Source of the DNA: a virus
Direction: 5' to 3' (one strand)
DNA length: 64,000 bases
Virus record (IMG/VR): IMGVR_UViG_3300019889_000014
Span: 1 to 64,000 of that record
A model generated the notes under the pieces. That model worked only from the letters and a program-made list of their open reading frames with translations. It did no database searches and had not been told where the DNA came from. Positions 24,031 through 32,273 of this stretch are shown piece by piece. Numbering within the stretch: the first letter of the stretch is position 1; each line of letters begins with the position of its first letter. Made by a program: the position numbers and the translations under genes.

Positions 24031-24461
24031 GTTACGTGAGTTACGTCAGGGATGTGGTGGCGGTCGTCAGGCGTCTGGCCGAGGCCAACAAGGTCGAGGC
24101 GCCTCTCAACGCCACGGTCGACCGGGACCTTCTGGATGTCGTGCTGGCAGCGGCCGAGCGCGCCGAGAAGGCCGAGGAGGAGGCCGAAGCCTGGCACCAG
24201 GAGGCCACCAACATGACGCACGTGGCCTTCGTCGATGCCGGCGCCAACTCGCCGGTGACGTGGCGGGATCGCGCCGAGGAGATCGAGGGTCTGGCCATGG
24301 GGCAAGCGTACCAGATCGTCGGCGCTCTCCTGGCGACGCGGGACGACCCGTCGCGCTGGCCGAGCGAGGCCGAGGAGGAGCGGGTGCTGAACTACCTGTC
24401 GGAAGGCAAGTACGACGACGCGTTCCTGCCGTGGCCGCGCGAGTTGAGGATCGACCAATGA
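24027..24461 (+). CDS. hypothetical protein, 144 aa
   Basis: ATGA overlap. An acidic, helix-rich 144-residue product with an Ala/Glu stretch (AAAERAEKAEEEAEAWHQEA) that may form a coiled coil. No family recognised. Confidence 0.6.
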   Translation: MSYVSYVRDVVAVVRRLAEANKVEAPLNATVDRDLLDVVLAAAERAEKAEEEAEAWHQEATNMTHVAFVDAGANSPVTWRDRAEEIEGLAMGQAYQIVGALLATRDDPSRWPSEAEEERVLNYLSEGKYDDAFLPWPRELRIDQ

Positions 24462-24664
24462 CCGACGATCAGGAGCAGCCGGGCTTTCACTATTTCCAGT
24501 GTCCCGACTGCGGCTTCGACAGCGTCCAGCCGGCGGACTATGACGGCACCGTCATGTGCCCGCTGTGCGCCAGCGACAGCTACCACAAGGTCGGCATGAC
24601 CCGCCGCGTGGCGCGGGCTTCCGACAAACCCGAAGGCCGGGACGCGCGGGAGGAAGCGCCGTGA
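24458..24664 (+). CDS. zinc-ribbon protein, 68 aa
   Basis: A 68-residue protein with CPDC and CPLC pairs 19 residues apart (FQCPDCGFDSVQPADYDGTV), a rubredoxin-type zinc ribbon, and a charged tail. ATGA overlaps on both sides. Adaptor role inferred. Confidence 0.7.
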   Translation: MTDDQEQPGFHYFQCPDCGFDSVQPADYDGTVMCPLCASDSYHKVGMTRRVARASDKPEGRDAREEAP

Positions 24665-25164
24665 ACCGCTCGGCGCGCCCGTTGATCGAACGGTGCTTCG
24701 TCCCTGCCCTGTTCGGCCGGGTCTGCTGGGAGCTTGCCCAAGACCCGGCCAGCAGGAACGACGACGCGAAGGGGTTCCGCACGCTGTTCGGCGACGCGGT
24801 CCGCTACGAGCTGCGGGGCATGTCGAGCGCCGAGCATGAACAACTCTGGCACCAGGTGCGCCGGGTGGTTCATGACGTGCTGCTGCCCCACAGCGGCCGG
24901 TCGCTCGCGACGACGTACCGCGCCGCCATGATGCTGACGCACGGTCTGATTGAGGATGGAGCCTGGTCGGTGCCCGAGGGTGGCCCGTTCGCCGACACCT
25001 ATGAACACCTGCTGGCTGTGGTCTACGAGTCCCGCGAGGAGAACGGCGAGATGCTGTTGGCCGTCAAGCGCTCCGCTGAGCGCATGGCCCGCACCATCCG
25101 CCGCGACCTGGAGCGACGCGGGTACTTCGCGGCCCGGCGAGCGAAGATGGAGGAGTCGGCATGA
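24661..25164 (+). CDS. hypothetical helical protein, 167 aa
   Basis: GTG start in a GTGA overlap. The 167-residue, almost entirely helical protein (VRYELRGMSSAEHEQLWHQV) has a basic C-terminus. No family recognised. It sits directly before the PrtN-like gene. Confidence 0.6.
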   Translation: MNRSARPLIERCFVPALFGRVCWELAQDPASRNDDAKGFRTLFGDAVRYELRGMSSAEHEQLWHQVRRVVHDVLLPHSGRSLATTYRAAMMLTHGLIEDGAWSVPEGGPFADTYEHLLAVVYESREENGEMLLAVKRSAERMARTIRRDLERRGYFAARRAKMEESA

Positions 25165-25454
25165 CCGGACTCTCGACCTTGTTCCTGCTCGGCATCCAAT
25201 ATGGCGGCGCGGCCATCGTCCCGTTGGAGACGGTTCGGAAAGATTATTTCCCGCATTTGTCGATGGAAAAATTGATCTGGAAATCCAATCGAGGCGAGTT
25301 CGATCTGCCGATTGTGTACCTTGAGAGAAGCGCCAAGACCGCCAAGGGCGTCGCGCTGCAAGACCTCGCCTTCTACCTCGACCGCCAGCGAGACGCCGCC
25401 CTGAGCGAATATGAGAAGCTCCACGGCCAGCCGTTCGACGCCACCCCCCGCTGA
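25161..25454 (+). CDS. PrtN-like transcriptional activator
   Basis: A 97-residue protein matching the pyocin activator PrtN family: TLFLLGIQYGGAAIVPLETV, KDYFPHLSMEKLIWKSNRGE, LPIVYLE and KTAKGVALQDLAFYLDRQRD. The family is named for the Pseudomonas pyocin activator and often lies next to integrases in prophages. Here it is the last gene before the candidate attP and int. It may act as a late activator or as an excisionase-like accessory protein; the sequence does not decide. Confidence 0.85.
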   Translation: MTGLSTLFLLGIQYGGAAIVPLETVRKDYFPHLSMEKLIWKSNRGEFDLPIVYLERSAKTAKGVALQDLAFYLDRQRDAALSEYEKLHGQPFDATPR

Positions 25455-25488
25455 TCCTCCCTAATCCTCCGTTCCCGGCAGCCTCTCG

Positions 25489-25650
25489 CTACATTTTTGC
25501 TACATGCTCCAGAAGCAGGCGCTGAAACCCCAGGTTCAGCGCCATTTTTTTGATCCGCCCCACCAGTCCATCATAGGTGCTGCGCACAACCTGTACCCCG
25601 CAGATTTGGCCGATTTCTGCGCTTTTCCACTTGGCCTCGACATCAAACAA
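25489..25650 (-). CDS. possible leaderless small protein, 53 aa
   Basis: A minus-strand ORF with a protein-like product (FDVEAKWKSAEIGQICGVQV, then LVGRIKKMALNLGFQ). A TTG codon lies exactly six bases after TACAAA of operator-like site E, matching the spacing seen at the HTH gene. An upstream ATG would extend it to 70 residues through the operator. It might be an excisionase- or repressor-type peptide divergent from int, but chance is possible. Confidence 0.3.
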   Translation of the reverse strand: MFDVEAKWKSAEIGQICGVQVVRSTYDGLVGRIKKMALNLGFQRLLLEHVAKM

Positions 25651-25656
25651 CCCTCG

Positions 25657-25676
25657 TTTGTACCCTATTTGGGTCC
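25657..25676 (-). promoter_or_regulatory. operator-like site E in the att/int region
   Basis: Palindrome GTACCC-TATTT-GGGTCC (25660-25676), the best dyad among the sites; the minus strand reads GGGTACAAA. The integrase start lies about 80 bases to the right. Confidence 0.5.
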
Positions 25677-25758
25677 TATTCCTTGCCATTCGCCGAGCCA
25701 TTTGCTACATTTTTTGCTACACGAAATCCGTGTAGCAATAGGACCGAAACGGACCCAA

Positions 25759-26886
25759 ATGGCATCAATCATGAAACGCAAGCGCAAGGATGGCACCTGG
25801 GCTTACCGGGCGCAAATCCGCATCATGGTGGACGGGACCGCCGTCTATCAGGAGACCAAGACCTTCGACCGGCAGGCCGCAGCCGTGGGCTGGGCCGACA
25901 AACGTGAGGAGGAGCTATCCAAGCCGGGCGCTTTGGACGAGCAGGAGAAGCGGACCGACCGGACCCTGGCCGAGATCATCAACCAGTACATCACCGATGT
26001 CGGCGCCGTGAAGCCGCTGGGCAAGACGAAGACCCGGTCGCTGAACGCGATCGGCCGCTCTTGGCTGGGCGCCCGCCACGCCTCCACCCTCACGTCGCAG
26101 GATTATGTCGACTACGCCAGCCGCCGCATCAAGGAGGATGGCATCGAGCCGCAGACTGTCGGGAACGACATCTCCTTCATCGGGTCCGTGGTCGGTGTCG
26201 CCGAGCCCGCCTGGAAAGATCCGCTCAGCCATGAGGAGTTGGCCAAGGCCAAGCGGGTGATGAAGAAGATGGGCCTGATCCGCCGCAGCCGGCAGCGCAC
26301 GCGCCGCCCGACTCTGGAGGAGCTGGATCTGATCCTGAAGTTCTTCATGGAGCGGCGCAAACCCCGGTCGAACGGGGTGCATATGCCGAAGGTCGTCGTG
26401 TTCGCCCTGTTCTCGACGCGCCGGCTGGGCGAGATCTGCCGCATCACCTGGCCGGATCTGATCCCGGAACGTCAGTCGGTCATCGTCCGCGACATGAAGA
26501 ATCCGGGCGAGAAGGAGGGCAATGACGTGGAGTGCTATTTCCCCGACGAGGCTTGGCGCATCGTGCAGAGCATGGAGCGGCGGGAGGGCGATGACCGCAT
26601 CTTCCCGTTCCACGAGGACACTATCGGACGGGCGTTTACCGATGTTGTCGCGATGTGCGGGATCGAAGACCTCCACTTCCACGATCTCCGGCATGAGGGG
26701 GTCAGCCGGCTATTCGAGATGGACTGGGATATCCCGCGAGTCTCCAGCGTGTCGGGGCACCGCGATTGGAGTTCGTTGAAGCGCTACACGCACTTGCGCG
26801 GCAGAGGCGACAAGTTCACGGGCTGGCCCTGGTTGGCGAGGGTTCTGGGCAGCAACGTCTTGCCATTCCGAGCCGCTGTCGGCTAG
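25759..26886 (+). CDS. int: tyrosine site-specific integrase
   Basis: The start at 25759 (MASIMKRKRKDGTWAYRAQI) gives a normal 375-residue integrase; the longer frame runs through attP-like repeats and is rejected. There is an N-terminal arm-binding strand set, then a SAM-like core domain (about 65-150). The catalytic domain has Arg222 (STRRLGEICRITW), Lys247, HDLRH (His308, Arg311), SGHRDWSS (His334) and Tyr343 (KRYTHL). All catalytic residues are present, so it should be active. Confidence 0.95.
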   Translation: MASIMKRKRKDGTWAYRAQIRIMVDGTAVYQETKTFDRQAAAVGWADKREEELSKPGALDEQEKRTDRTLAEIINQYITDVGAVKPLGKTKTRSLNAIGRSWLGARHASTLTSQDYVDYASRRIKEDGIEPQTVGNDISFIGSVVGVAEPAWKDPLSHEELAKAKRVMKKMGLIRRSRQRTRRPTLEELDLILKFFMERRKPRSNGVHMPKVVVFALFSTRRLGEICRITWPDLIPERQSVIVRDMKNPGEKEGNDVECYFPDEAWRIVQSMERREGDDRIFPFHEDTIGRAFTDVVAMCGIEDLHFHDLRHEGVSRLFEMDWDIPRVSSVSGHRDWSSLKRYTHLRGRGDKFTGWPWLARVLGSNVLPFRAAVG

Positions 26887-27410
26887 CTACAGTGCCAGTC
26901 GCGGTGGAGAGATATCTAAAATGCTACGCTTTCTGTCCTGCCGGACGCTCCGACGTTGACCCGGAATCGTGAAATTTTATTGTCAAACGACATTTTTCCG
27001 GCCGCCGGGGCTTGCCAAGTCCCCAAAATGGACACATCGTCAACGGCGGCCGGATCGGGTGGACCCCAAAAAGGGGCCGCCGACCGGCAGGACAGAAGTC
27101 GCGGGGGGAGCTTTTCAATCGAACATTTTCAGGCACACCATACCCACCACGGGATTCGCGCATGAGGTATCGTCCTTGGCTGGACACGCCGAACTTTGAC
27201 GTGGTCCACATTCGGAACCGGGGAGCGCCGGACCGGCATCCCCTTCTCGACTTGTCGCGGGAAGGGGGCACTCCAAGCGCCTCCTCCCGCCCCGGCTTCA
27301 ACCACAACGGAGGAGGCACTGAGATGGGCATCAATGGTTCACCCCACGGACCACACGGGCAACCAGGAATAGAGGTCCGAACCTTTCGTCCGCAACCACG
27401 GCAGGAAGGC
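26887..27410. other. 524-bp non-coding region after int
   Basis: Contains TTGACC followed by an AT-rich GAAATTTTATTG stretch (about 26956-26983), which may be a promoter, and a GGACCCC-AAAA-AGGGGCC palindrome near 27061 that loosely recalls the operator. Open frames through it use codons unlike the neighbours (GGT, TCA, ATA, TTT), so no gene is called. It is probably the control region for the three-HTH gene. Confidence 0.4.
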
Positions 27411-29225
27411 ATGACCAGAACGACAGACGACGACACCGCTCTCGGCTTGGCCCTGAAAAAGGCTCAGGACAAGAAGGACGAGGAGCGCAAAGCCAAACGG
27501 GACGCGAGGCGCCAACAGACACAGGACCGCTTGGAAATGCTCCAGGCGAAGTCGGCGCAAGAGCCGAAGCCGAAGAAGCCGGCGCCGCAGCGCCCCGCCT
27601 GGGACGGCGACGTTGAAGTCTCAACACCGCAACTCCAGGCCATCGCGAAGAAGATCGGCGCCCCTGGCACCGAGGAACGCCGCGAGCACATGCGCCGCAT
27701 TGGCCAGATCGCACGCGACCGGAAGTCGGGCGACCTCACGGAGGCCGAGCGCAAGGAACGAATGGGCCGGATCGCGAGGGGGGAGAGCCCGAGCGCCCCG
27801 CCGTCGCCGCCACAGCGCTACGTGGAGCCCAAGGCCACGCCCCCGGCTCCCCACGACCCCCGGCTGCTCAACGGCACCCTGGTGCCCTCTGAGCGCGTTG
27901 CAGAGCACATCAAGCTGAGCGAGGCAGCGCCCCAGCCCAAGCCGGTGGTGGAGCGCCCGCTGCAGGAGTCGTCCTTCCCGGTAGGCTGGGCCGAGATCCT
28001 GGAGAACGGCAGCCCGACCGCGATCCTGGCCACCCGGCAATACTCCCAGCTGAACGACGATGAGAAGGCCGCTTACCACCGCGCCAAGGGCAGGTACATG
28101 GAGGCGATCACAGCCGAGGCCGGCGTCCGCCACCGGCCCCGCCGCCCCCGGATGGCGCTCGACCTCATGTCGCCGTTGGGGCGGACGATCACGACGCTGC
28201 GCCTGGAGCGCGCCTGGACCCTGGCCGAACTGTCGAAGGCGTCGTCGGTGCCGGTGGCCTTCGTCTCGAAGATGCTGAACAAGCGCGCCGACAGCGTCCC
28301 GGATGACTATTTGGCGAAGCTCGCCAGTGCGTTCGGCATCGACGTGCGCGACCTGACGCATCCGGCCAAGCCGAAGGTGCGGGGCAATCGCGATATGACC
28401 CCGCCCGAGCGTCTGGCCTTCCTGATGGGCCGCGCCCATCTCGGCGTTGCTGCGCTCTGTCGATTGGCCGGCCTGAGCCCGTCGACCGTCCAGGCCGCGC
28501 TCAAGGGCACCCGGCCGATGTCGACCTGGACCGCCAAGAAGCTCGCCCCGATCCTGAAGACCTATCCCGCCAAGCTGATGTCGATCCCCACCACCACTGA
28601 GGCCACCCCGGAACCGCAGCTCGAGGACGAGATTGCCGAGGCCGCGGCGCCGGCCCCCGAGTCCGAGGCCGAGGAGCCGACTGTCTCGACCCTCGGTGCC
28701 AACATCCGCCGCCTGGCTCAGTCGATGGGCTTGAGCGATAGGAAGGTGGGACAGAAGGCCGGTCTGTGGCCTTCCGTCGTCCACGACATCCGCCACCGGC
28801 CGGGGCGCACGCCGAGCCACGCCACGCTGGTGAAGTTGGCGACCGCGCTGGACACTACGGTTGAGGGGTTGCTTGGCGAGCAGCCTGAGCCGGCCAGCGT
28901 CCCCGGATCGAGCATGGTCGTCATCGCCGACACCGCCTATGGCGAGATCGTCGAGGCCGAGGCCGTCACGTTCCTGCCGCGGATCGAGATCGAGAAGGGA
29001 GTCCCCGCCCCCTCCTCCTTCAAGCTCAGGCACGAAATGTACCGGTTCGACGAGTTGGTGAAGGGCGACAGCATCGTGGCCGAAGTGCCTTACGGCATCG
29101 AGTGGGGGGTCTTCTACAACCGCTTCTCGGTCATGGTCGCCAACGCCCAGCACAGGACTCAGCATTTGTATCACTACGAGGCCGCGCACGACCGGAGCCA
29201 TATCCGGCTCTGGCGCATGCTGTGA
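27411..29225 (+). CDS. large regulator with three HTH domains
   Basis: The start at 27411 is chosen from codon use and an AGGAAGG site; earlier ATGs at 27162 and 27324 are less likely. The 604-residue product has a highly charged N-terminus with coiled-coil potential (1-50). Three XRE-like helix-turn-helix units follow at about 258-315 (WTLAELSKASSVPVAFVSKM), 331-390 (VAALCRLAGLSPSTVQAALK) and 428-490 (LSDRKVGQKAGLWPSVVHDI). A 100-residue C-terminal domain includes RFDELVKGDSIVAEVPYGIE. I know no family with this architecture. It may be a multisite DNA-binding regulator. Confidence 0.7.
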   Translation: MTRTTDDDTALGLALKKAQDKKDEERKAKRDARRQQTQDRLEMLQAKSAQEPKPKKPAPQRPAWDGDVEVSTPQLQAIAKKIGAPGTEERREHMRRIGQIARDRKSGDLTEAERKERMGRIARGESPSAPPSPPQRYVEPKATPPAPHDPRLLNGTLVPSERVAEHIKLSEAAPQPKPVVERPLQESSFPVGWAEILENGSPTAILATRQYSQLNDDEKAAYHRAKGRYMEAITAEAGVRHRPRRPRMALDLMSPLGRTITTLRLERAWTLAELSKASSVPVAFVSKMLNKRADSVPDDYLAKLASAFGIDVRDLTHPAKPKVRGNRDMTPPERLAFLMGRAHLGVAALCRLAGLSPSTVQAALKGTRPMSTWTAKKLAPILKTYPAKLMSIPTTTEATPEPQLEDEIAEAAAPAPESEAEEPTVSTLGANIRRLAQSMGLSDRKVGQKAGLWPSVVHDIRHRPGRTPSHATLVKLATALDTTVEGLLGEQPEPASVPGSSMVVIADTAYGEIVEAEAVTFLPRIEIEKGVPAPSSFKLRHEMYRFDELVKGDSIVAEVPYGIEWGVFYNRFSVMVANAQHRTQHLYHYEAAHDRSHIRLWRML

Positions 29226-29235
29226 GGGGGCGGCG

Positions 29236-29577
29236 ATGAACGATGTCCCGCGCCGCATCCGGATCATGACGAACTGCCCGAACTGTGGCGGCACGTCGGA
29301 CGCCGATCCGGAGTTCGTGAAGGCTCTGGTCAACGCTGGCAAGCTCCGGGATGCCGAGGTTCACATCATCCGAGCCGAGGCCGCGTATCGGCGGCAACGC
29401 CGGCTGCGGAGCGGGACGATCATCTCCTTTGCCATCCTCGCCGGTGTGTCCGTGGCCAATGCCGGCTGGCTCTGGTTCAACCCGAGGCCGGTCGACCCGG
29501 CCGAACTGGTCGTCGCCAACATGATCATCGCGGTCGCGGCCTACTGCGCCGCCTACATTGCGTGGACCTGGAAATGA
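29236..29577 (+). CDS. membrane protein with N-terminal zinc knuckle, 113 aa
   Basis: The 113-residue protein has CPNCGG (14-19) and two predicted membrane helices (TIISFAILAGVSVANAGWLW and VVANMIIAVAAYCAAYIAWT). Overlaps the next start by four bases. Function unknown. Confidence 0.65.
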   Translation: MNDVPRRIRIMTNCPNCGGTSDADPEFVKALVNAGKLRDAEVHIIRAEAAYRRQRRLRSGTIISFAILAGVSVANAGWLWFNPRPVDPAELVVANMIIAVAAYCAAYIAWTWK

Positions 29578-29795
29578 GCAAGTGGCTGCTGTGGTCGAAT
29601 GAACGCCGCGCGTTCTGGCGCCGCGGTGGAGGCGTCACCCGCGATGTTGCCGAGGCATCGCGCTTCACCTTCGATATGGCCGCCACAGTTTGCGCCGCAG
29701 CAGCGCAGGCCGACGAACCGCTGATCAACATCGACGGGCACGAGATGCCGTGGCACGTGCCGATCGCCGCGCCGGAGGAGGAAGCCGATGGATGA
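29574..29795 (+). CDS. hypothetical protein, 73 aa
   Basis: ATGA overlap with the membrane protein gene. The 73-residue product starts SKWLLWSNERRAFWRRGGG and includes DVAEASRFTFDMAATVCAAA. No family recognised. Confidence 0.6.
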   Translation: MSKWLLWSNERRAFWRRGGGVTRDVAEASRFTFDMAATVCAAAAQADEPLINIDGHEMPWHVPIAAPEEEADG

Positions 29796-29958
29796 GACAG
29801 AGACGACGGAAGCGCTGGACATTGCCTGGCAGGCCGGCGCCGAGGCCATGCGGGATCGCATCGCCAGGCTGCTGTGGCTCGCCAACCAAGATGAGATCGC
29901 CACTGCGGTGCAACACACCCCCATCCCCAAACCGGGCCAGGCTCTGGACCCGCCATGA
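29788..29958 (+). CDS. small acidic protein, 56 aa
   Basis: GGAGGAGGAAGCCG precedes the ATG, which overlaps the previous gene by eight bases. The 56-residue product is an acidic helix (TTEALDIAWQAGAEAMRDRI) with a proline-rich tail. No family recognised. Confidence 0.5.
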   Translation: MDETETTEALDIAWQAGAEAMRDRIARLLWLANQDEIATAVQHTPIPKPGQALDPP

Positions 29959-30155
29959 TGAAGGACGAGGTTCTTGCCGCGCTGGATGCGACCATCGAGC
30001 AGCTGGAGGCCCATGGCTGGAAGGTCCACGGCTTCGCGCTGGCCAGGGGGGAGGATCTGGTCCTCCTCCGTGGCGATGGCGTGGTCGAGTACGTGGGATC
30101 TGAACCGTGGCCGCCCGAAGTGCTGGCCATCATGAAACAAGGGGAGGCGAAGTGA
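29955..30155 (+). CDS. hypothetical protein, 66 aa
   Basis: Tandem ATG start overlapping the 56-aa gene. The 66-residue product has helix then beta strands (KVHGFALARGEDLVLLRGDG). No family recognised. Confidence 0.6.
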   Translation: MMKDEVLAALDATIEQLEAHGWKVHGFALARGEDLVLLRGDGVVEYVGSEPWPPEVLAIMKQGEAK

Positions 30156-30355
30156 TGGATTTCGAGGAACGCTTGATGAATCTGATCGACGCCTGGGTCG
30201 CAGTCGGCGGCGATATGGATGAAGTGATCTCGGCGCTGGAACTGCGCCTGATGGCGCTCAAGGAGGAGCAGATGACCGAACTGCGCGCCGAGGTCTCCTA
30301 CCGAAAGCTGGTCGCCGAGGCTCTGGTCAAGCGCTCTGAAGGTGGCAAGCCGTGA
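30155..30355 (+). CDS. hypothetical helical protein, 66 aa
   Basis: TGATG coupling with the gene before. The 66-residue helical product (EVISALELRLMALKEEQMTE) is probably a coiled coil. No family recognised. Confidence 0.6.
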   Translation: MDFEERLMNLIDAWVAVGGDMDEVISALELRLMALKEEQMTELRAEVSYRKLVAEALVKRSEGGKP

Positions 30356-30729
30356 CCGACCCGACCCCGAACCCGGTCTTCGCCCGCAAGCTGGCCGACC
30401 TGGTCGAACTGGGCTACCGCCGCTCCGGCGTGCTGCTGTCGCTGCCGGGCACCGAGCCGGAGCAGCTCGTCGGCATCACCGAGTTCGGCAAGGTCGCGTG
30501 GTGGCCGACTTCGGCGCCCAAGCCCGATGACATGGTCGCCGCGCTGATGGAATGGGTCGCCCGCGAGGACAAGAGCCTGATCGGTGCCATTCAGCACATG
30601 GGGATGGCGGTTGGGACGATCCTGAAGATGCAGCAGGAAATCCGCAACCTGAGCGCCGATGTCGCGCACCACAAGCTCGTGGCCGACAGGCTGCTGGAGC
30701 GCGACTATCGGGGGAAGCAGGAGGAATGA
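30352..30729 (+). CDS. hypothetical protein, 125 aa
   Basis: GTG start in an overlap. The 125-residue protein has a beta-rich N-terminal half (RRSGVLLSLPGTEPEQLVGI) and a C-terminal coiled-coil helix (LKMQQEIRNLSADVAHHKLV). No family recognised. Confidence 0.6.
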   Translation: MTDPTPNPVFARKLADLVELGYRRSGVLLSLPGTEPEQLVGITEFGKVAWWPTSAPKPDDMVAALMEWVAREDKSLIGAIQHMGMAVGTILKMQQEIRNLSADVAHHKLVADRLLERDYRGKQEE

Positions 30730-30950
30730 GCGAGACCTGCAACTGCCCGTCCTGCGGCGCGGCCGGCGCGACCGTCTCAATCCGGCAGCAGGAGTTCGAC
30801 TACCGGGTGCGCGGGCACGATACCGTGACCCTGACCGTCCGGCTTCCGGTCATGATCTGCGAAGCCTGCCGCGAGATGTTCACAGATTGGCGCGCCGACG
30901 AGATCCGCGACGCCGCGGTTCGTGCTGATCGGCTGCGGAGGGGCCTGTAA
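30726..30950 (+). CDS. MqsA/YgiT-type zinc-finger protein, 74 aa
   Basis: A 74-residue protein with CNCPSCG and CEAC pairs bracketing a beta segment (DYRVRGHDTVTLTVRLPVMI). This is the N-terminal zinc domain of MqsA-type antitoxins, without the HTH half and without an adjacent toxin gene. Probably an orphan zinc-finger regulator. Confidence 0.7.
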   Translation: MSETCNCPSCGAAGATVSIRQQEFDYRVRGHDTVTLTVRLPVMICEACREMFTDWRADEIRDAAVRADRLRRGL

Positions 30951-31504
30951 TGGCTGACATCAAAATGCTGCGGGAGATGATCTCCGAGGCGGCGAACGCC
31001 CCGATCGACAAGTCCGACTGGGGCGACGGTCCTTGGCAGACCGAACCGGACACGGCTTTTTGGATCGACGAGCCGACCGGCTTCCCCTGCCATGCCATGC
31101 GTCACGTCTATTTTGGCTGCTGGTGCGGCTACCTGGGCCTGCCGCCGAAGCACCCGTGGTACAGCCTCAAGCGGCGCCACATCCCGCTGATCGGCCCGCG
31201 CGTGGTCAACGCTGACGGGTTCGCTCCCATCGAGCGCGGCACCAAGCCGGTCTACCGCTGGCTCGGCTTCGACTGCATGCACGGTGGCGTTGAAGGTGAT
31301 TTCGCGCCCGGCATGTGGGCGACGACGAAGGCCGCGATGCCGCATTGGGATTCGGACTATCTCGGCACGTACCGCACGCTCGATTGGGTCAAGGAGGGCC
31401 TGCAATTCATGGCCGCCCAGGCGAACGCGCCCGAGGAGTGGCAGGAGATCCGGCGCCGCCTGCAGGCTGCCGGGCTGTGGATCGACACCGAGGGGACCGA
31501 ATGA
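30950..31504 (+). CDS. hypothetical protein, 184 aa
   Basis: Overlaps its neighbours at both ends. The 184-residue protein is aromatic- and cysteine-rich in the middle (CHAMRHVYFGCWCGYLGLPP, WLGFDCMHGGVEGDF), which suggests metal binding. I do not recognise a family. Confidence 0.65.
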   Translation: MADIKMLREMISEAANAPIDKSDWGDGPWQTEPDTAFWIDEPTGFPCHAMRHVYFGCWCGYLGLPPKHPWYSLKRRHIPLIGPRVVNADGFAPIERGTKPVYRWLGFDCMHGGVEGDFAPGMWATTKAAMPHWDSDYLGTYRTLDWVKEGLQFMAAQANAPEEWQEIRRRLQAAGLWIDTEGTE

Positions 31505-31704
31505 TGGCCGAATTCTGCAATCAATGCGCCGCTGAGCTGGGCTTCCCGTCCGATTTCGTCGGGGTGACCAGCGAGGAAGCCTGGGCCGCTGGGCGCCCCG
31601 CTGTCGTGCTGTGCGAGGGCTGTGGCCCGATCCAGGTCGACCCGCAGGGCAACTGCGTGTCCGAGAACTGCGAAGGGCGGCACCGGCTGGAGGAGCCGCT
31701 ATGA
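31501..31704 (+). CDS. zinc-ribbon-like protein, 67 aa
   Basis: Tandem ATG start. The 67-residue product has CNQC and CEGC pairs and a final CVSENC segment. Likely zinc binding; no further assignment. Confidence 0.6.
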   Translation: MMAEFCNQCAAELGFPSDFVGVTSEEAWAAGRPAVVLCEGCGPIQVDPQGNCVSENCEGRHRLEEPL

Positions 31705-32273
31705 AGATCCCTGTGAAGCTCCGGGATGCGCGCAAGGACACGATGGCGGAAGCTGAACGGAGCCTTGCCCAGTTCGTCGCCGCTGGCCGGCATGACGAAG
31801 CGACGATGCTGCTGGCGTCGATCAGGGAAGCCGTCGTGCCCTGCGGCACTTGCACCGCCTGCTGCCGGAGCCCGGTCGAGGTCCGGCCGGACTGCGGCGA
31901 TAACCTGGCCGACTACGAAACCGGCATTTACGTGGACACCAGCGCGCCCAACGCGCCGGCCATGGTCACGCTGCTGCAAAAGCCGGATGGTGCCTGCTAT
32001 GCCCTCAAGGGCGGCCGGTGCTCGATCTGGAACAAGCGTCCGTACATCTGTCGGCAGTTCGATTGCCGCAAGATCTTCGCCATGCACACCAAGGAGCAGC
32101 GGCGCGATCTGGTGAATAAGAAATATTTCCACAAGGCCGTGATCGACGCTGGCAAGAAGCGCCTGCACACCCTGGAGAACGCTGATGAACTACGGGCCGC
32201 GGCGACCAGACTCAACTATGGCGCCCGAGGGATGGAATACATGGAGCAGAGCCGCGGGGTGAAGAAGCCGTGA
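31701..32273 (+). CDS. YkgJ-family cysteine-cluster protein
   Basis: A 190-residue protein with the YkgJ pattern: CGTCTACCRS (48-57), DGACYALKGGRCSIWNKRPY and ICRQFDCRKIF. The cysteines probably bind zinc or an iron-sulfur cluster. The role in phages is unknown. ATGA overlaps with both neighbours. Confidence 0.85.
   Translation: MKIPVKLRDARKDTMAEAERSLAQFVAAGRHDEATMLLASIREAVVPCGTCTACCRSPVEVRPDCGDNLADYETGIYVDTSAPNAPAMVTLLQKPDGACYALKGGRCSIWNKRPYICRQFDCRKIFAMHTKEQRRDLVNKKYFHKAVIDAGKKRLHTLENADELRAAATRLNYGARGMEYMEQSRGVKKP

Larger units (their letters stand above)
25455..25758. other. candidate attP region with repeated TGCTACA elements
   Basis: Between PrtN and integrase. GCTACATTTTTGCTACA at 25488-25504 and TGCTACATTTTTTGCTACA at 25703-25721 are near-identical and frame the region. 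TGCTACACG-AAATC-CGTGTAGCA (25715-25737) is a perfect 9-bp inverted repeat. These look like integrase arm or core sites. The region also contains operator-like site E and a possible minus-strand ORF. Confidence 0.5.

Noticed and set aside
25504-25758. 85-residue N-terminal extension of the integrase
   Set aside because: Not integrase-like, runs through att-like repeats, and the start at 25759 gives the usual family length.
27012-27410. Upstream extension of the three-HTH protein
   Set aside because: Codon use differs from neighbours and the sequence is low complexity; later ATG with a good site preferred.
30726-30950. Toxin-antitoxin pair with MqsA-like zinc domain
   Set aside because: No MqsR-like toxin frame on either side and the HTH half is missing.
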